64,000 nt of DNA from Enterococcus sp. 9E7_DIV0242 (lineage in GTDB: Bacteria > Bacillota > Bacilli > Lactobacillales > Enterococcaceae). The notes beneath the pieces were generated by a model. That model had not been told where the DNA came from. It saw only the letters and a list, made by a program, of their open reading frames with translations, and ran no database searches. Below, piece by piece: positions 17,549-26,812 of this stretch; position 1 is the stretch's first letter; each line of letters begins with the position of its first letter. The stretch is from contig NZ_CP147247.1 in NCBI RefSeq assembly GCF_002140975.2, positions 620,001 through 684,000 of the forward strand, written 5' to 3'. The translations under genes were made by a program, and so were the position numbers.

Positions 17549-19291
17549 TTAGCTCACCTCCTGCTTTTCTATACCCAGCTGCTTCTTATACACCTCGTAA
17601 TACTGGCCTTTTTGTGCAATTAGCTGCTGATGGGTTCCTTGCTCGACGACATGTCCTTTTTCCATCATCAGGATCATATCCGCTTCCCGTACAGATGAAA
17701 TCCGATGAGCAATAATAAAGGTCGTCTTTGCCTCAGTCAGCTTTGTAAGTTCTTTTTGAATCTTGGATTCTGTCTCCATATCAACTGCCGATGTCGTATC
17801 ATCCAGAATTAGAATAGCCGGGTCCTTTGCCAAAGCCCGTGCCAGTGAAATCCGTTGCTTCTGTCCTCCGGATAGACCCACACCTCGTTCTCCAACAACC
17901 GTGGCATATCCTTCCGGCATTTTTGAGATGAAATTATGTGCATCGGCAATTTCTGCCATTTGCTGAATATAGTCTGTTTCTGCAAATGGGTTACCAAAAG
18001 CGATATTGTCTTCAATCGTGTTAGAAAATAGAAAAACATCCTGCATAACCATAGAAATACTCTCTCTCAGCTGACGAACAGGGTACGAGCGCGCATCCTT
18101 ACCATCAATCAAAACCTGCCCTTCTGTCGGATCATAAAAGCGCCCGACCAAATTGACCAGTGTCGTTTTTCCAGCGCCTGTTTCCCCTAGAATACCAATT
18201 GTCTGACCTGGTTGAATATCAAAGGACACATCACTTAAAACATTTGTATTAGGATCATCCGAAAAATGGAATGAAACATGTTGAAATGAAACAAAGCCTT
18301 GAATCTTTTCTTCTGTTGATCGAATTTCAACAGGAATCTGCGGTTCAGTATTGAGCATCTGACGAATTTTGATGCATGCTGCAGAGAAGCGTTGGGCATC
18401 ATTGATCAGCCAACCACTCATTCGCATCGGTTGATTCAGCATCCATAAAAAACCATTGAAGGCGATCAACTCACCCAATGTTAATTTACCTTGAATCACA
18501 AATAGGCCGCCCAGCAACAACGCAATCACGTTCAAACTGCCTGCCAGACCATCCAGCCAAGGTAGATACGTACCTGACACTCTCGCAGCCGCCATATTCT
18601 GCTGCTTGTAGTCCTCATTATGGGTATTGAATTTCTCAATTTCATACGCTTCTCGTGCAAAAGCTTTGACCACACGGTTGCCGCCGATATTTTCTTCAAC
18701 CATCGAGTTCAAGCGGGAAAAGCTTTCACGAATATCAAAAAAGACCGGATGTGCTTTTCTTGCCATGTTTTTCGTCAAAATGAAAATCAGCGGTGTAACT
18801 GCAACTAGTGCCAGCATTAATGGTAAACTGATGCTGCCCATCACAACGACTGCACAAGTGAACCATAGGATACACTCTAAAATGTTATACACGACCCACG
18901 AAACAAAGTGGCGGATCGCATCCGTGTCCCCTGTCATACGCGCCATGATGTCTCCCACTCTCGTATGATTGAAAAAATCAAAATCCAACTCCTGTAGCTT
19001 TTGGTACATGTCCTGACGCAGTTCAAATAGTGTGTTCTGCCCAATTCGTTCAAACATCATCTGATACGCATAGCGGATTATCGTTCGAAACAATGTGATC
19101 CCTACCATGACCCCTAAAAGTGGTACGAGAAGTTCTGCTTTTTTCTGTGTGATGACTTGGTCTACGATTTGTCCAGCGACCAACGGATTGACAACAATCA
19201 ATCCTGCATTCAATAAAAGTAATATAAGAGCTAGAACAGCTTTACTGCCGTATTTTCGCGCATACTGCCAAATCCATTGATAATTATTCAT
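17549..19291 (-). CDS. Heterodimeric ABC exporter, subunit with degenerate ATPase site
   Basis: This 580-residue half-transporter has an N-terminal six-helix domain and a C-terminal ATPase domain. Walker A is GETGAGKTT and the signature is a canonical LSGGQ. Walker B reads AILILDDTTSA, with aspartate in place of the catalytic glutamate. That is the mark of the non-hydrolysing half of asymmetric exporters such as TM287/288 and BmrCD. The partner supplies the glutamate. I chose ATG 19291, preceded by AGGAGG. The AraC-type regulator at 19442 is divergent and may control the pair. Confidence 0.9.
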   Translation of the reverse strand: MNNYQWIWQYARKYGSKAVLALILLLLNAGLIVVNPLVAGQIVDQVITQKKAELLVPLLGVMVGITLFRTIIRYAYQMMFERIGQNTLFELRQDMYQKLQELDFDFFNHTRVGDIMARMTGDTDAIRHFVSWVVYNILECILWFTCAVVVMGSISLPLMLALVAVTPLIFILTKNMARKAHPVFFDIRESFSRLNSMVEENIGGNRVVKAFAREAYEIEKFNTHNEDYKQQNMAAARVSGTYLPWLDGLAGSLNVIALLLGGLFVIQGKLTLGELIAFNGFLWMLNQPMRMSGWLINDAQRFSAACIKIRQMLNTEPQIPVEIRSTEEKIQGFVSFQHVSFHFSDDPNTNVLSDVSFDIQPGQTIGILGETGAGKTTLVNLVGRFYDPTEGQVLIDGKDARSYPVRQLRESISMVMQDVFLFSNTIEDNIAFGNPFAETDYIQQMAEIADAHNFISKMPEGYATVVGERGVGLSGGQKQRISLARALAKDPAILILDDTTSAVDMETESKIQKELTKLTEAKTTFIIAHRISSVREADMILMMEKGHVVEQGTHQQLIAQKGQYYEVYKKQLGIEKQEVS

Positions 19292-19441
19292 TTTCTCCCT
19301 CCTGACATTCAAATTCCAACAAATAAATAGGTTGCTTATTGACTCATTCGAAGTATAGAATAGTCTTCAAGGAAGTAAAATGAAATGGTCATTATTACTC
19401 AAAATGATGGATAATATTACTAGAAAACACGGAGGGTTCAC

Positions 19442-20263
19442 ATGGCTTATACAAATGTTCAGTTATTCAATCCTGACATTCTTTATGCCTTTGATCCTTG
19501 GAATGATGCCACACATTATTCCAAGAAACATGCGCATGAGTTCATGGAAATCAGTATTATTTTAGAAGGAGAAACAGACTACGTGATCGAAGACGAGGCC
19601 ATTCGTCTTGGCCCCGGTCGAATCATGCTCTTCAATCCGGGGGTTCAACACTCAGAATCTCAAGCAGAGGGTACTTATTCTCATCAGTTGCATATCGGAA
19701 TCAATAATGTTTCACTGGATGGCTTGCCCAGAAACCACTTTCCTAATAAAAAAGCATTGATCGATCTCGGTGAATATCATAGTCAGTTTCTGGAAAAAGC
19801 GTGGCGACTGGCTCAGGAATTCAATGATCGAAGGGCAGAATTTCAATTGATGGGGAAAGCTCTAGTGATTGAGATGCTCGTGTTGATCCTGCGAAGCCTT
19901 GATCAAAAACGGGAAGAAATCATTCCCCAAACACTCTCAAATTCTGCCAAACGCAAACAAAATCTAGTTAATCAGACCATCTATTTTTTAGAAAACTGCT
20001 ACACTGAAGAGATCACACTCGAACAATTAGCGACGACCTTTTATGTCAGCCCCACTCATTTATCAAAGGTTTTCAAAGAAGTCACCGGTAGTAGTCCTAT
20101 CAATTACTTGATTCAAATTCGGTTGAAGCATGCAAAAAATCTATTGGAAAGTGAAGCAATGACTAGCATCAAAGAAGTCGCTCAAACAGTGGGATACGAA
20201 GATGCCTATCATTTTAGTAAGCTCTTTAAAAAATATTACGGGATATCGCCCTCAAAGGTTTAA
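19442..20263 (+). CDS. AraC-family transcriptional regulator with cupin sensor
   Basis: This 273-residue regulator has an N-terminal cupin domain (about 10-150; KKHAHEFMEISIILEGETDY and FNPGVQHSE) and a C-terminal double helix-turn-helix AraC domain (about 175-273; LATTFYVSPTHLSKVFKEV and VGYEDAYHFSKLFKKYYGISP). The ATG follows GGAGG at good spacing. It is divergent from the ABC exporter pair, with 150 bases between, so that pair is the likely target. The ligand is not deducible. Confidence 0.85.
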   Translation: MAYTNVQLFNPDILYAFDPWNDATHYSKKHAHEFMEISIILEGETDYVIEDEAIRLGPGRIMLFNPGVQHSESQAEGTYSHQLHIGINNVSLDGLPRNHFPNKKALIDLGEYHSQFLEKAWRLAQEFNDRRAEFQLMGKALVIEMLVLILRSLDQKREEIIPQTLSNSAKRKQNLVNQTIYFLENCYTEEITLEQLATTFYVSPTHLSKVFKEVTGSSPINYLIQIRLKHAKNLLESEAMTSIKEVAQTVGYEDAYHFSKLFKKYYGISPSKV

Positions 20264-20326
20264 GCGTTGCCCCAGATAATGAATTATCCTACCTATGTTT
20301 CTTTGAAAGACATACAACAAAGCTAT

Positions 20327-20376
20327 GCAAAAAAACAATGACGGCCGCAAACAAATGGCTGTTCATTGTTTTTTTG
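20327..20376. terminator. Bidirectional terminator
   Basis: ACAATGA..GGCC and GGC..TCATTGT form a stem with A8 on the left and T7 on the right. It ends the AraC gene and the convergent 5'-nucleotidase gene. Confidence 0.82.
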
Positions 20377-20420
20377 AAGTGTCACTTTTTAGCGATAAGC
20401 CGCTCAGAAAAAAATGGCTG

Positions 20421-21968
20421 CTACATAATCACTTGAAAATTCTGATTTGTTTCTGCTTGAATCACCGGGTGCTGTTTTAGATAGTCTGCAATCAATTCGG
20501 TCATATCGATTTGAATTTCCCGTATTATTTTCTCCGCTGTAAACATCGAGTAGTTTCCACCACCAACTGCACGGTATTGATTCGTAACGACCTCCAGCTC
20601 TTGTTCTGGCTGAATCACCTCATCCTGAAACAACAGGCGTGTGATGCGTTGCCCTTCTGGCTTACTAACATCAATGGTATAGTCGATTCCTTCATATATG
20701 TCATAATTATAATATTGTGGTTTGGGGTCAATAAAGGCTGGGTTAAAAACGATTTTGTCATCCACGACCGCCAAATATTTTGCAGTTTGCTCTAATGCTG
20801 CGCGCAACTCTGCTCCAGTGACTTTCACAACAGCTAAGGTATTTGGATAAACATAGTTTGTGATGATATCACGCATCGTGATGCTTTCATTGAACCCTTT
20901 TCCTTCATTATTGAATAATGCTGTGCCAGATATCGCAGCACCACTGGCTGATAGCTGTACCCGATTAATGAATTCTATATAAGGATGTTCAACTATTCGG
21001 GCCTGCATCGGATCAATGATCGTCATATTGCCTGTAACCTTCCCCAATGGCTGGTCCAGCCATTCTTCCAAGTCCGCCTCAAGTGCTTCTGCAAGTGCCA
21101 GAATTTCTGGGTCAGCAGCCGCCTCAGCAACCGAATGAAGCCGGGCATCCGCTTCTGTAATAGCGACCTGACCGTCTCTTTTTTCAACGGTCAACTGGAT
21201 TTCACCTATATGACTGCCGCGATATCCTGGCTGAACAACAGGGACGCCATTGACAACTGCAGCAATTTCTCGATGTTGATGTCCCGTAAATAGCGCATCA
21301 ATACCAGCAACTTCGTGCAACAATTCATAGCCTTCGTTTTCCCCGGTCAGTAATTCGGTTGCTTCTCCTGTCTCAAGATTCTTTTCAAAGCCGCCATGAT
21401 AGCTCACTACGACGATATCCGCCTGCTTTCTCAGATCGGGAATAATTTTTTGCGCTGTTGTTACGACAGATTCAAATCGCAGCCCCTGAATAGAAGCTGG
21501 ATGTTCCCAATGTGGAATATATTGTGTCACTAACCCTAAAACAGCAATTTTGATTCCTGCTTTTTCAATGATTGTATAGCCTTTGCCAAAATAAGGCTGT
21601 CCTTCTTCATTCAGAATATTAGCGGCCAGAACGGGTGCATTATAATTGTCGATCACTTTTTTCAAATAATCCAACCCATAATTGAACTCATGATTCCCTA
21701 GTACTTGCACATCATACGACATCGCATTGATGACACCAGTCAATTCGCTCACCCGTTGTTGATTTTTTGCAGCATAATAGCTTAGCGGAGAGCCTTGAAT
21801 AAAATCCCCATTCTCAATCATGATTACCGGACCATTGTTTTTTTCTTTTAATTCTTTTAGCTTTGCTGCGACTTTTGCAGCACCTATGCCTAAATTATAC
21901 TCATCCGCATAATTTGTTGGCGACACATAACCATGTATATCACTTGTTTCAAAAAAGGTAAGCTTCAT
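20421..21968 (-). CDS. Cytosolic 5'-nucleotidase / 2',3'-cyclic phosphodiesterase family protein
   Basis: This 515-residue enzyme has the two domains of the UshA/CpdB/YfkN family. The N-terminal metallophosphoesterase domain shows metal motifs ETSDIHG, NGDFIQGSP, LGNHEFNYG and TGHQH. The C-terminal 5'-nucleotidase domain contains the NYVYPNTLAVVKVTG and NQYRAVGGGNY motifs. It removes phosphate from nucleotides or opens 2',3'-cyclic nucleotides. Most relatives are exported, but this one begins directly at MKLTFFETSDIHG with no signal peptide, so it should act inside the cell. It lies downstream of the PhnDCEE-type importer, separated from the preceding gene by a terminator-like hairpin, and may work on imported organophosphates. 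Confidence 0.86.
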   Translation of the reverse strand: MKLTFFETSDIHGYVSPTNYADEYNLGIGAAKVAAKLKELKEKNNGPVIMIENGDFIQGSPLSYYAAKNQQRVSELTGVINAMSYDVQVLGNHEFNYGLDYLKKVIDNYNAPVLAANILNEEGQPYFGKGYTIIEKAGIKIAVLGLVTQYIPHWEHPASIQGLRFESVVTTAQKIIPDLRKQADIVVVSYHGGFEKNLETGEATELLTGENEGYELLHEVAGIDALFTGHQHREIAAVVNGVPVVQPGYRGSHIGEIQLTVEKRDGQVAITEADARLHSVAEAAADPEILALAEALEADLEEWLDQPLGKVTGNMTIIDPMQARIVEHPYIEFINRVQLSASGAAISGTALFNNEGKGFNESITMRDIITNYVYPNTLAVVKVTGAELRAALEQTAKYLAVVDDKIVFNPAFIDPKPQYYNYDIYEGIDYTIDVSKPEGQRITRLLFQDEVIQPEQELEVVTNQYRAVGGGNYSMFTAEKIIREIQIDMTELIADYLKQHPVIQAETNQNFQVIM

Positions 21969-22012
21969 TTTTTACTACTCCTTTTTAAATACGTCTATTA
22001 TGATCGCTTAAT

Positions 22013-22049
22013 AAAAAAGAGCGGGCAATGCAGCCTCCCGCCTCTTTTT
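22013..22049 (-). terminator. Terminator between the two metallophosphoesterase genes
   Basis: On the minus strand AAAGAGGCGGG pairs with CCCGCTCTTT and is followed by T residues. It lies between the CpdA-like gene and the 5'-nucleotidase gene, so the latter is reached by read-through or has its own promoter. Confidence 0.7.
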
Positions 22050-22078
22050 ATACACATGTATTTGCAGAACTGATAGAA

Positions 22079-22900
22079 TTAGTCATCGAGTCCGCTTCCC
22101 ATATCCAGTACCTTCAATACTTGTCCTGAAAAATTTGTTTCAGAGCTTTGGTGCAGCATCTTCCCTTGTTCAAAATGATATAGATTGTACCCATAACACT
22201 CTTCAAAACGAACGATTCCTTCGCCTAGATCCTCTCCGGCAAAGGACATACTCGCAACAGTAAAATACGGAATCCCATTGATATTCCCTATGAAGGAATG
22301 ATGGGTATGTCCATTTAAAATGCAGAGGATATTCGAAGAAGCAAGTAAGGTCAAAAATCGCTCAGCTCCCGGCCAGTTCGCTATGCTGCTTTGGTAAGAC
22401 AGTAAATGGTGGTGTGTTACTAAAATAATCGGCTCATTGCCTAACTCTGCCAATGTTTTTTCTAACCACTGAAACTGCTCTTCATCCACTACACCATCTG
22501 CCTGCCCATAAGAGGAATTATCAAAGGATACTATGGTAAAATCCGGATACTTCCTCACTTGATTGTAAGGAAGATCAGAAGCTGCTTCTTCGCACCAGCC
22601 TATCCGAAAATTCCTTTTAATATCATGATTCCCTAGAGTAACAACGATCGCTGTATCACCGAGAACAGACTGTAACCAGTTTCTTAAAAAACGGTAGTCC
22701 TCAACCTCGCCATCATCTGTTAGGTCACCACTGATAATCACAAGATCGATCGTTTCTTGTTGTAGAACCCGTTGCAAACACTGCTCCAGCTGAATCAATG
22801 GGCTCTTCATTTTTGCCAGCATTCCCTTATAACCTTCGTCACAAGCTTCGTATTCTCTACGAAAATGTATATCTGATATATGCAATAAATTCATTTTCAT
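22079..22900 (-). CDS. CpdA/Icc-type metallophosphoesterase
   Basis: This 273-residue calcineurin-like phosphoesterase carries the metal ligands HISDIHFRRE, ISGDLTDDG, TLGNHDIKR, VTHHHLL and NGHTHHS in the family order. Relatives cleave cyclic nucleotides or other phosphodiesters in the cytosol. There is no signal peptide. I start it at ATG 22900, which overlaps the stop of the upstream permease gene as ATGA; a longer frame would run deep into that gene. The coupling places it in the same operon as the importer and suggests that it handles the imported compound. Confidence 0.85.
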   Translation of the reverse strand: MKMNLLHISDIHFRREYEACDEGYKGMLAKMKSPLIQLEQCLQRVLQQETIDLVIISGDLTDDGEVEDYRFLRNWLQSVLGDTAIVVTLGNHDIKRNFRIGWCEEAASDLPYNQVRKYPDFTIVSFDNSSYGQADGVVDEEQFQWLEKTLAELGNEPIILVTHHHLLSYQSSIANWPGAERFLTLLASSNILCILNGHTHHSFIGNINGIPYFTVASMSFAGEDLGEGIVRFEECYGYNLYHFEQGKMLHQSSETNFSGQVLKVLDMGSGLDD

Positions 22901-23679
22901 CTCAATTTCTTTCTTATTATTCCCGTCACCTGATCCAAAAGGAACACGGTGATTACAACACCAATCAAAATAATACTTACTTTGCTCCACGTACGAGTCT
23001 GAATGGCAAAAATCAATGGTGCACCGATCCCACCAGCACCTACCAATCCAAGAGTAGCGGCACTTCTGACCGCAATCTCAAAATGGTTTAACGCAAGTGA
23101 GCTATATATCGGCAGCAAATGAGGCACTCTTACAAAGAAAATGGTTTGCCAGAAGTTCGCACCAATTGCTTCTGCTTCCTCAACTAAGTCCTCATTCATT
23201 GCTTCCATTTCCTCAGTAAATAGCTTTCCAAGCATCCCTACTTGATGAATACCGATAGCCATGACTCCGGCAAATGGTCCCGGACCAACTACCTTTACGA
23301 AAATAATTGCAAAAACTAGTTCCGGAAATGCGCGTAACACATTGCAAACAAATTTCCCTATTTTCGTCACCCATGGATAATTTTCCCACAAATTTACTGC
23401 ACTAAGCAGTGTCAGAGGAAGAGCTAAAACAGTTGCCAACATGGTACCTAGACAAGCAATACCAATTGTCAACAGCAGTAGACTAACGAGATCCTCTCCA
23501 CTTCCGTCATAGAAAAAGCGCCAATCTGGCTGACTTAATCCCCGCAAAACATCCAGTCCCATAGAAACAGAGAAGGTGCTTAATCCAGAATAATCAATAC
23601 TCAAAGCAGACCAAACCAGCAAAACAAGCAATAGTCCTAAAAAGCCCCACGTTTTTTTACTTACCTCACGGAGTATCAT
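22897..23679 (-). CDS. phnE: PhnE-type ABC permease, second subunit
   Basis: This 260-residue membrane permease has about six hydrophobic segments and the cytosolic coupling loop EEMEAMNEDLVEEAEAIGAN, followed by SAATLGLVGAGGIGAPL. It belongs to the phosphonate/phosphite/phosphate-ester importer family. The start overlaps the first permease gene by four bases. Two different PhnE genes side by side are common in this family and probably form a heterodimer. The symbol names the family; it does not claim phosphonate as substrate. Confidence 0.86.
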   Translation of the reverse strand: MILREVSKKTWGFLGLLLVLLVWSALSIDYSGLSTFSVSMGLDVLRGLSQPDWRFFYDGSGEDLVSLLLLTIGIACLGTMLATVLALPLTLLSAVNLWENYPWVTKIGKFVCNVLRAFPELVFAIIFVKVVGPGPFAGVMAIGIHQVGMLGKLFTEEMEAMNEDLVEEAEAIGANFWQTIFFVRVPHLLPIYSSLALNHFEIAVRSAATLGLVGAGGIGAPLIFAIQTRTWSKVSIILIGVVITVFLLDQVTGIIRKKLR

Positions 23680-24455
23680 AAAAAGGACCTCCTAACTCGT
23701 TCACTTAATTTATCGACAATCGATACAGTCACTAATATCGTCAAAATAATGATCGACACACGTTCATATTTTAATAGTGCCAAAGAAGAATTTAAAATCA
23801 CTCCAATCCCTCCAGCACCAACATAACCAAGGACCGTTGAAGCCCGTACATTTACTTCAAACGCATAAAAAGCATAGCTGGCAAATTGACTCATCACCTG
23901 TGGCGCAACGGACCAAATGGCAATTTGTAATTTGTTCGCCCCCACCGCAGCGGCTGCTTCAATAGGACCAAAATCGATGGTCTCGATGGCTTGAAACATC
24001 AACTGTGACACCATACCAAAAGTAAAAACAGCAATCGTCAATACCCCGGTCGCCTCGCCAATACCAAAAACAGCAACGAACAATGCTGCCAAAAGTAACG
24101 TAGGAATCGTCCGAACTACTCCTAAAAAAAAGCGGAAAATCGTTGATACCCAGCGATTTTCTGTGATAGTTGTTGTCGCAAGAAAGCTTACCGGTATCGC
24201 AATAAGCACACCAATCGTTGTCCCAAGTAAAGACATCTGTAGTGTCTTGATCATAGGAGCAATCAGCTTGTTCAAGTAACTAAACTCAGGATGCACAAAG
24301 CGTGATAAAAAAGCGGTGACTTGACTAGAGTTTGTGAATACTTTTGAAAAATCAGCCCCTGTGATCCGCATGCTGCTAAAAAAGCAAGCCAGCAAAATAA
24401 TTAGAAGCAGCAGGTGCTTATACCAGTTGAAATGAACCGTCTCTTTCAATTTCAC
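23676..24455 (-). CDS. phnE: PhnE-type ABC permease, first subunit
   Basis: This 259-residue membrane permease has the family coupling loop (FQAIETIDFGPIEAAAAVGAN) and the conserved segment RASTVLGYVGAGGIGVIL. It has about six hydrophobic helices. It lies two bases after the ATPase gene and overlaps its partner by four bases. With phnC and phnD it forms an importer for a small phosphorus compound. Two phosphoesterases in the same cluster argue for a phosphate ester or diester as much as for a phosphonate, and no C-P lyase or phosphonatase gene is nearby. Confidence 0.86.
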   Translation of the reverse strand: MKLKETVHFNWYKHLLLLIILLACFFSSMRITGADFSKVFTNSSQVTAFLSRFVHPEFSYLNKLIAPMIKTLQMSLLGTTIGVLIAIPVSFLATTTITENRWVSTIFRFFLGVVRTIPTLLLAALFVAVFGIGEATGVLTIAVFTFGMVSQLMFQAIETIDFGPIEAAAAVGANKLQIAIWSVAPQVMSQFASYAFYAFEVNVRASTVLGYVGAGGIGVILNSSLALLKYERVSIIILTILVTVSIVDKLSERVRRSFL

Positions 24456-24457
24456 AG

Positions 24458-25219
24458 TTATTCCCCTGCCCTTTCTTCAAAGATCGCTTTACCATAGATT
24501 TCTTCTAATCGTTCATCTGTTAAAGCGACAGGTGAACCGTCGAAAACTATCTCTCCGGCTTTCAAAGCAATGACTCGTGTGGAAAATTCACGGGCAAGCG
24601 GGACCGAATGAAGATTGACAATAACTGTTTTATTCGTCGTTTGATTGATCGTTTTCAAGTCCTGCATGACCTTTTGGGTAGTGATTGGGTCTAATGAAGC
24701 AACAGGCTCATCTGCTAAAATGATAGATGCTTGCTGAACTAAAGCTCGAGCAATGGAGACCCGTTGTTGTTGTCCACCACTCAATTCATCGCTACGAGAA
24801 TGCAGCTTATCTGATAATCCAACTGTTTCCAAAGCATCTTTTGTCCGTTGGTAATCTTCAGCTGTGAATAAACCGAAAATACTTTTTAAGGTTGTATAAT
24901 AACCCAATCGTCCAGATAAAACGTTTTTCTGAACGGTACTGCGTCTCACAAGGTTAAAGCTTTGTGAAATTAGGCCGATCTGCCGGCGAAGTAAGCGTAG
25001 CTCCTTTTTACCGGCACGAGTAATTGACATCCCATCGATCCGGATATCCCCTTCTGTAATCGGAACCAGTCGATTGATCGAACGCAGCAGTGTACTCTTT
25101 CCTGCACCGCTTAGCCCAATAATAGAAACGAACTCACCCGCTTCAATCGTCAAATTAATATTTTGTAATCCTTTTACCCCATTGGGATAAACTTTCGAAA
25201 CATTCTCAAAAATAATCAT
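24458..25219 (-). CDS. phnC: PhnC-type ABC importer ATPase
   Basis: This 253-residue ATPase has Walker [11 protein letters not shown]-loop [15 protein letters not shown], signature LSGGQQQR, Walker [16 protein letters not shown] and switch histidine VNLHSV. The QSFNLV and [16 protein letters not shown] blocks are typical of PhnC. The start ATG 25219 is preceded by GGAG. About 15 bases upstream of that signal lies the edge of repeat copy 2, which separates this gene from phnD by 666 bases. Confidence 0.88.
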   Translation of the reverse strand: MIIFENVSKVYPNGVKGLQNINLTIEAGEFVSIIGLSGAGKSTLLRSINRLVPITEGDIRIDGMSITRAGKKELRLLRRQIGLISQSFNLVRRSTVQKNVLSGRLGYYTTLKSIFGLFTAEDYQRTKDALETVGLSDKLHSRSDELSGGQQQRVSIARALVQQASIILADEPVASLDPITTQKVMQDLKTINQTTNKTVIVNLHSVPLAREFSTRVIALKAGEIVFDGSPVALTDERLEEIYGKAIFEERAGE

Positions 25220-25242
25220 TAGCTATCTCCATTTTTAACGAC

Positions 25243-25874
25243 AAGGTCGGAACAGAAGTGTTCAGTGTCAAGCACCAAAAGTAGGTATTGTTCATCAGCT
25301 ATTTTGCTTACAAACTAGTGATTCTCAACACTTACAGGAACTTAACTGTGACGAGTTGCCAGTTCCACTAATATAGGATTTTCTAGTGGAATGGTATGTC
25401 CAACGACAATACCATGAATTTGTAAAAATTCATTTCCTAACAGGAGTTAACCGTATTTAACAAGAAAACAATTTCGACTTATTATCGAAGAGTCTTGAAA
25501 CACAGTGGTTTACCACTGATGCCTTCTCGCTTGTGGCTCGTCGCAGTTTAGGGCCTACGAGTGTTGAGCGGACATTGACGTAGCTCGCTGCTGATAGTTG
25601 CTGCCTCTGCGATTAGCTAATTCCTATTAAGGGAGGAATTTTCTCAAATTCCTTTAACTATCCTTACGCATACCATTCTACTATTATCTTTCCAGTCCAC
25701 TAATTTTCATGTAGATGAATGGTGGAAAGAATGTCTAGCCTATCTAGAAAATAAGAAAAGTAGAACTGGCAACTCGAGGCAACGCAGGGCACTTGAACCG
25801 CTTTTCTGTCCCGCCGTTTATTCGGTTTTAGGTGTATAAAGGAGTGTGGGATTGGGTTATATGCCCCACACTCC
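25243..25874 (+). repeat. Long non-coding repeat, copy 2
   Basis: About 630 bases without a gene, lying between phnD and phnC. It is an inverted copy of 13905-14505. It begins AGGTCGGAACAGAAGTG and ends with a GGAGTGTGGG/CCCCACACTCC hairpin, preceded by TCTGTCCCGCCGTTTATTCG. It has an extra segment at about 25335-25470 that copy 1 lacks, and copy 1 has a different segment at about 14310-14480, so the copies are mosaic. A TTGACA near the phnC side has no -10 at proper spacing. Confidence 0.85.
25841..25874 (-). terminator. Hairpin terminator between phnD and phnC (end of repeat copy 2)
   Basis: GGAGTGTGGG and CCCCACACTCC form a strong stem-loop 12 bases after the phnD stop codon. The T-tract on the minus strand is short (TTTATACACC), so termination is probably partial. 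Confidence 0.6.
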
Positions 25875-25885
25875 TCTCCAAACTC

Positions 25886-26812
25886 TTATTCTGCTGCTTT
25901 TTCAGTATATTCTCTGATAGTGTCATACGCGGAGTCGGCGGCCTCTTCGTACCCCTGATGCCCCCACAATGACATAGCTTCTGCGCCATCTTCGTCATCT
26001 TTCATTCCAAGAAAGACTTCTTTGATTTCTTCTTTCAGTTTGTCATCCATCTTCGGCTGTACTGCAATAGCATCATTCGGGATATCTCCTTCAGTAAGAT
26101 AAAGCACTTTTAATTCTTTGAACAAATCATTATCAGAGAAGCTTGATCCAAAAACATTTCTTGCTCCTTCGAATACAAAAGCCGCATCCATCTGTCCGTT
26201 TAATACAGCGGTGATCTCACTTGGAATATCATTAACAGTTGTCAAGGTTGCATCTGTCGTTGGATCCACACCAGCATCCTTTAGCTCTGCAACGGGATAG
26301 ATATAACCGCTTGCTGAATTTGGACTTAGCGTGGCAATCTTCTTCCCTTTTAAATCCGTTAGCTTGTTCAACCCACTATCCTCACGAACCAAAATTTCTC
26401 CTTTGAAGGTATTCGTCAATTCACCCTCTAATGGTAAGCCTGTTTTTTGATCGTAATCGCCAAGCTGAGAGGTCAAAATTGCTTCAGCTGCATCCATATC
26501 CTTCGCTTGAACATAGGCAGCCGGTGGCATGATCCCCACATCAACTTGCCCGGAAGACATCGCTTCAACGATGGTAGAATAGTCTGTTGCCAGAGTTACT
26601 TCCACTTCACGATCCAGCTTTTTAGAAAGATATTCAGCAAATGGTTTTGCTTTCGCTTCCATCGTGCCATCATTATTCGTTGGTACAAATTGAACGACTA
26701 GCTTTTCTTTTGCAGCCTCATCAGATTTGCCTGAATTACCTGAACCACATCCAGTTAATGCTGCTAACAACATAACACCCATAAACCCTTTTACCAATTG
26801 CTTGAACTGCAT
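25886..26812 (-). CDS. phnD: PhnD-type phosphorus-compound-binding lipoprotein
   Basis: This 308-residue extracellular solute-binding lipoprotein has a signal peptide ending in a lipobox (LLAALTGCGSG, Cys22). The PhnD family fold shows in VVQFVPTNNDGTMEAKAKPF, VDVGIMPPAAYVQAK, LKGKKIATLSPNSASGYIYP and FVFEGARN. It captures the substrate and delivers it to the PhnE pair. ATG 26812 follows AGGAGG. It is the first gene of the transporter unit and is followed by a hairpin within repeat copy 2. That arrangement would favour more binding protein than permease. A Crp/Fnr-type regulator is divergent. Confidence 0.87.
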   Translation of the reverse strand: MQFKQLVKGFMGVMLLAALTGCGSGNSGKSDEAAKEKLVVQFVPTNNDGTMEAKAKPFAEYLSKKLDREVEVTLATDYSTIVEAMSSGQVDVGIMPPAAYVQAKDMDAAEAILTSQLGDYDQKTGLPLEGELTNTFKGEILVREDSGLNKLTDLKGKKIATLSPNSASGYIYPVAELKDAGVDPTTDATLTTVNDIPSEITAVLNGQMDAAFVFEGARNVFGSSFSDNDLFKELKVLYLTEGDIPNDAIAVQPKMDDKLKEEIKEVFLGMKDDEDGAEAMSLWGHQGYEEAADSAYDTIREYTEKAAE

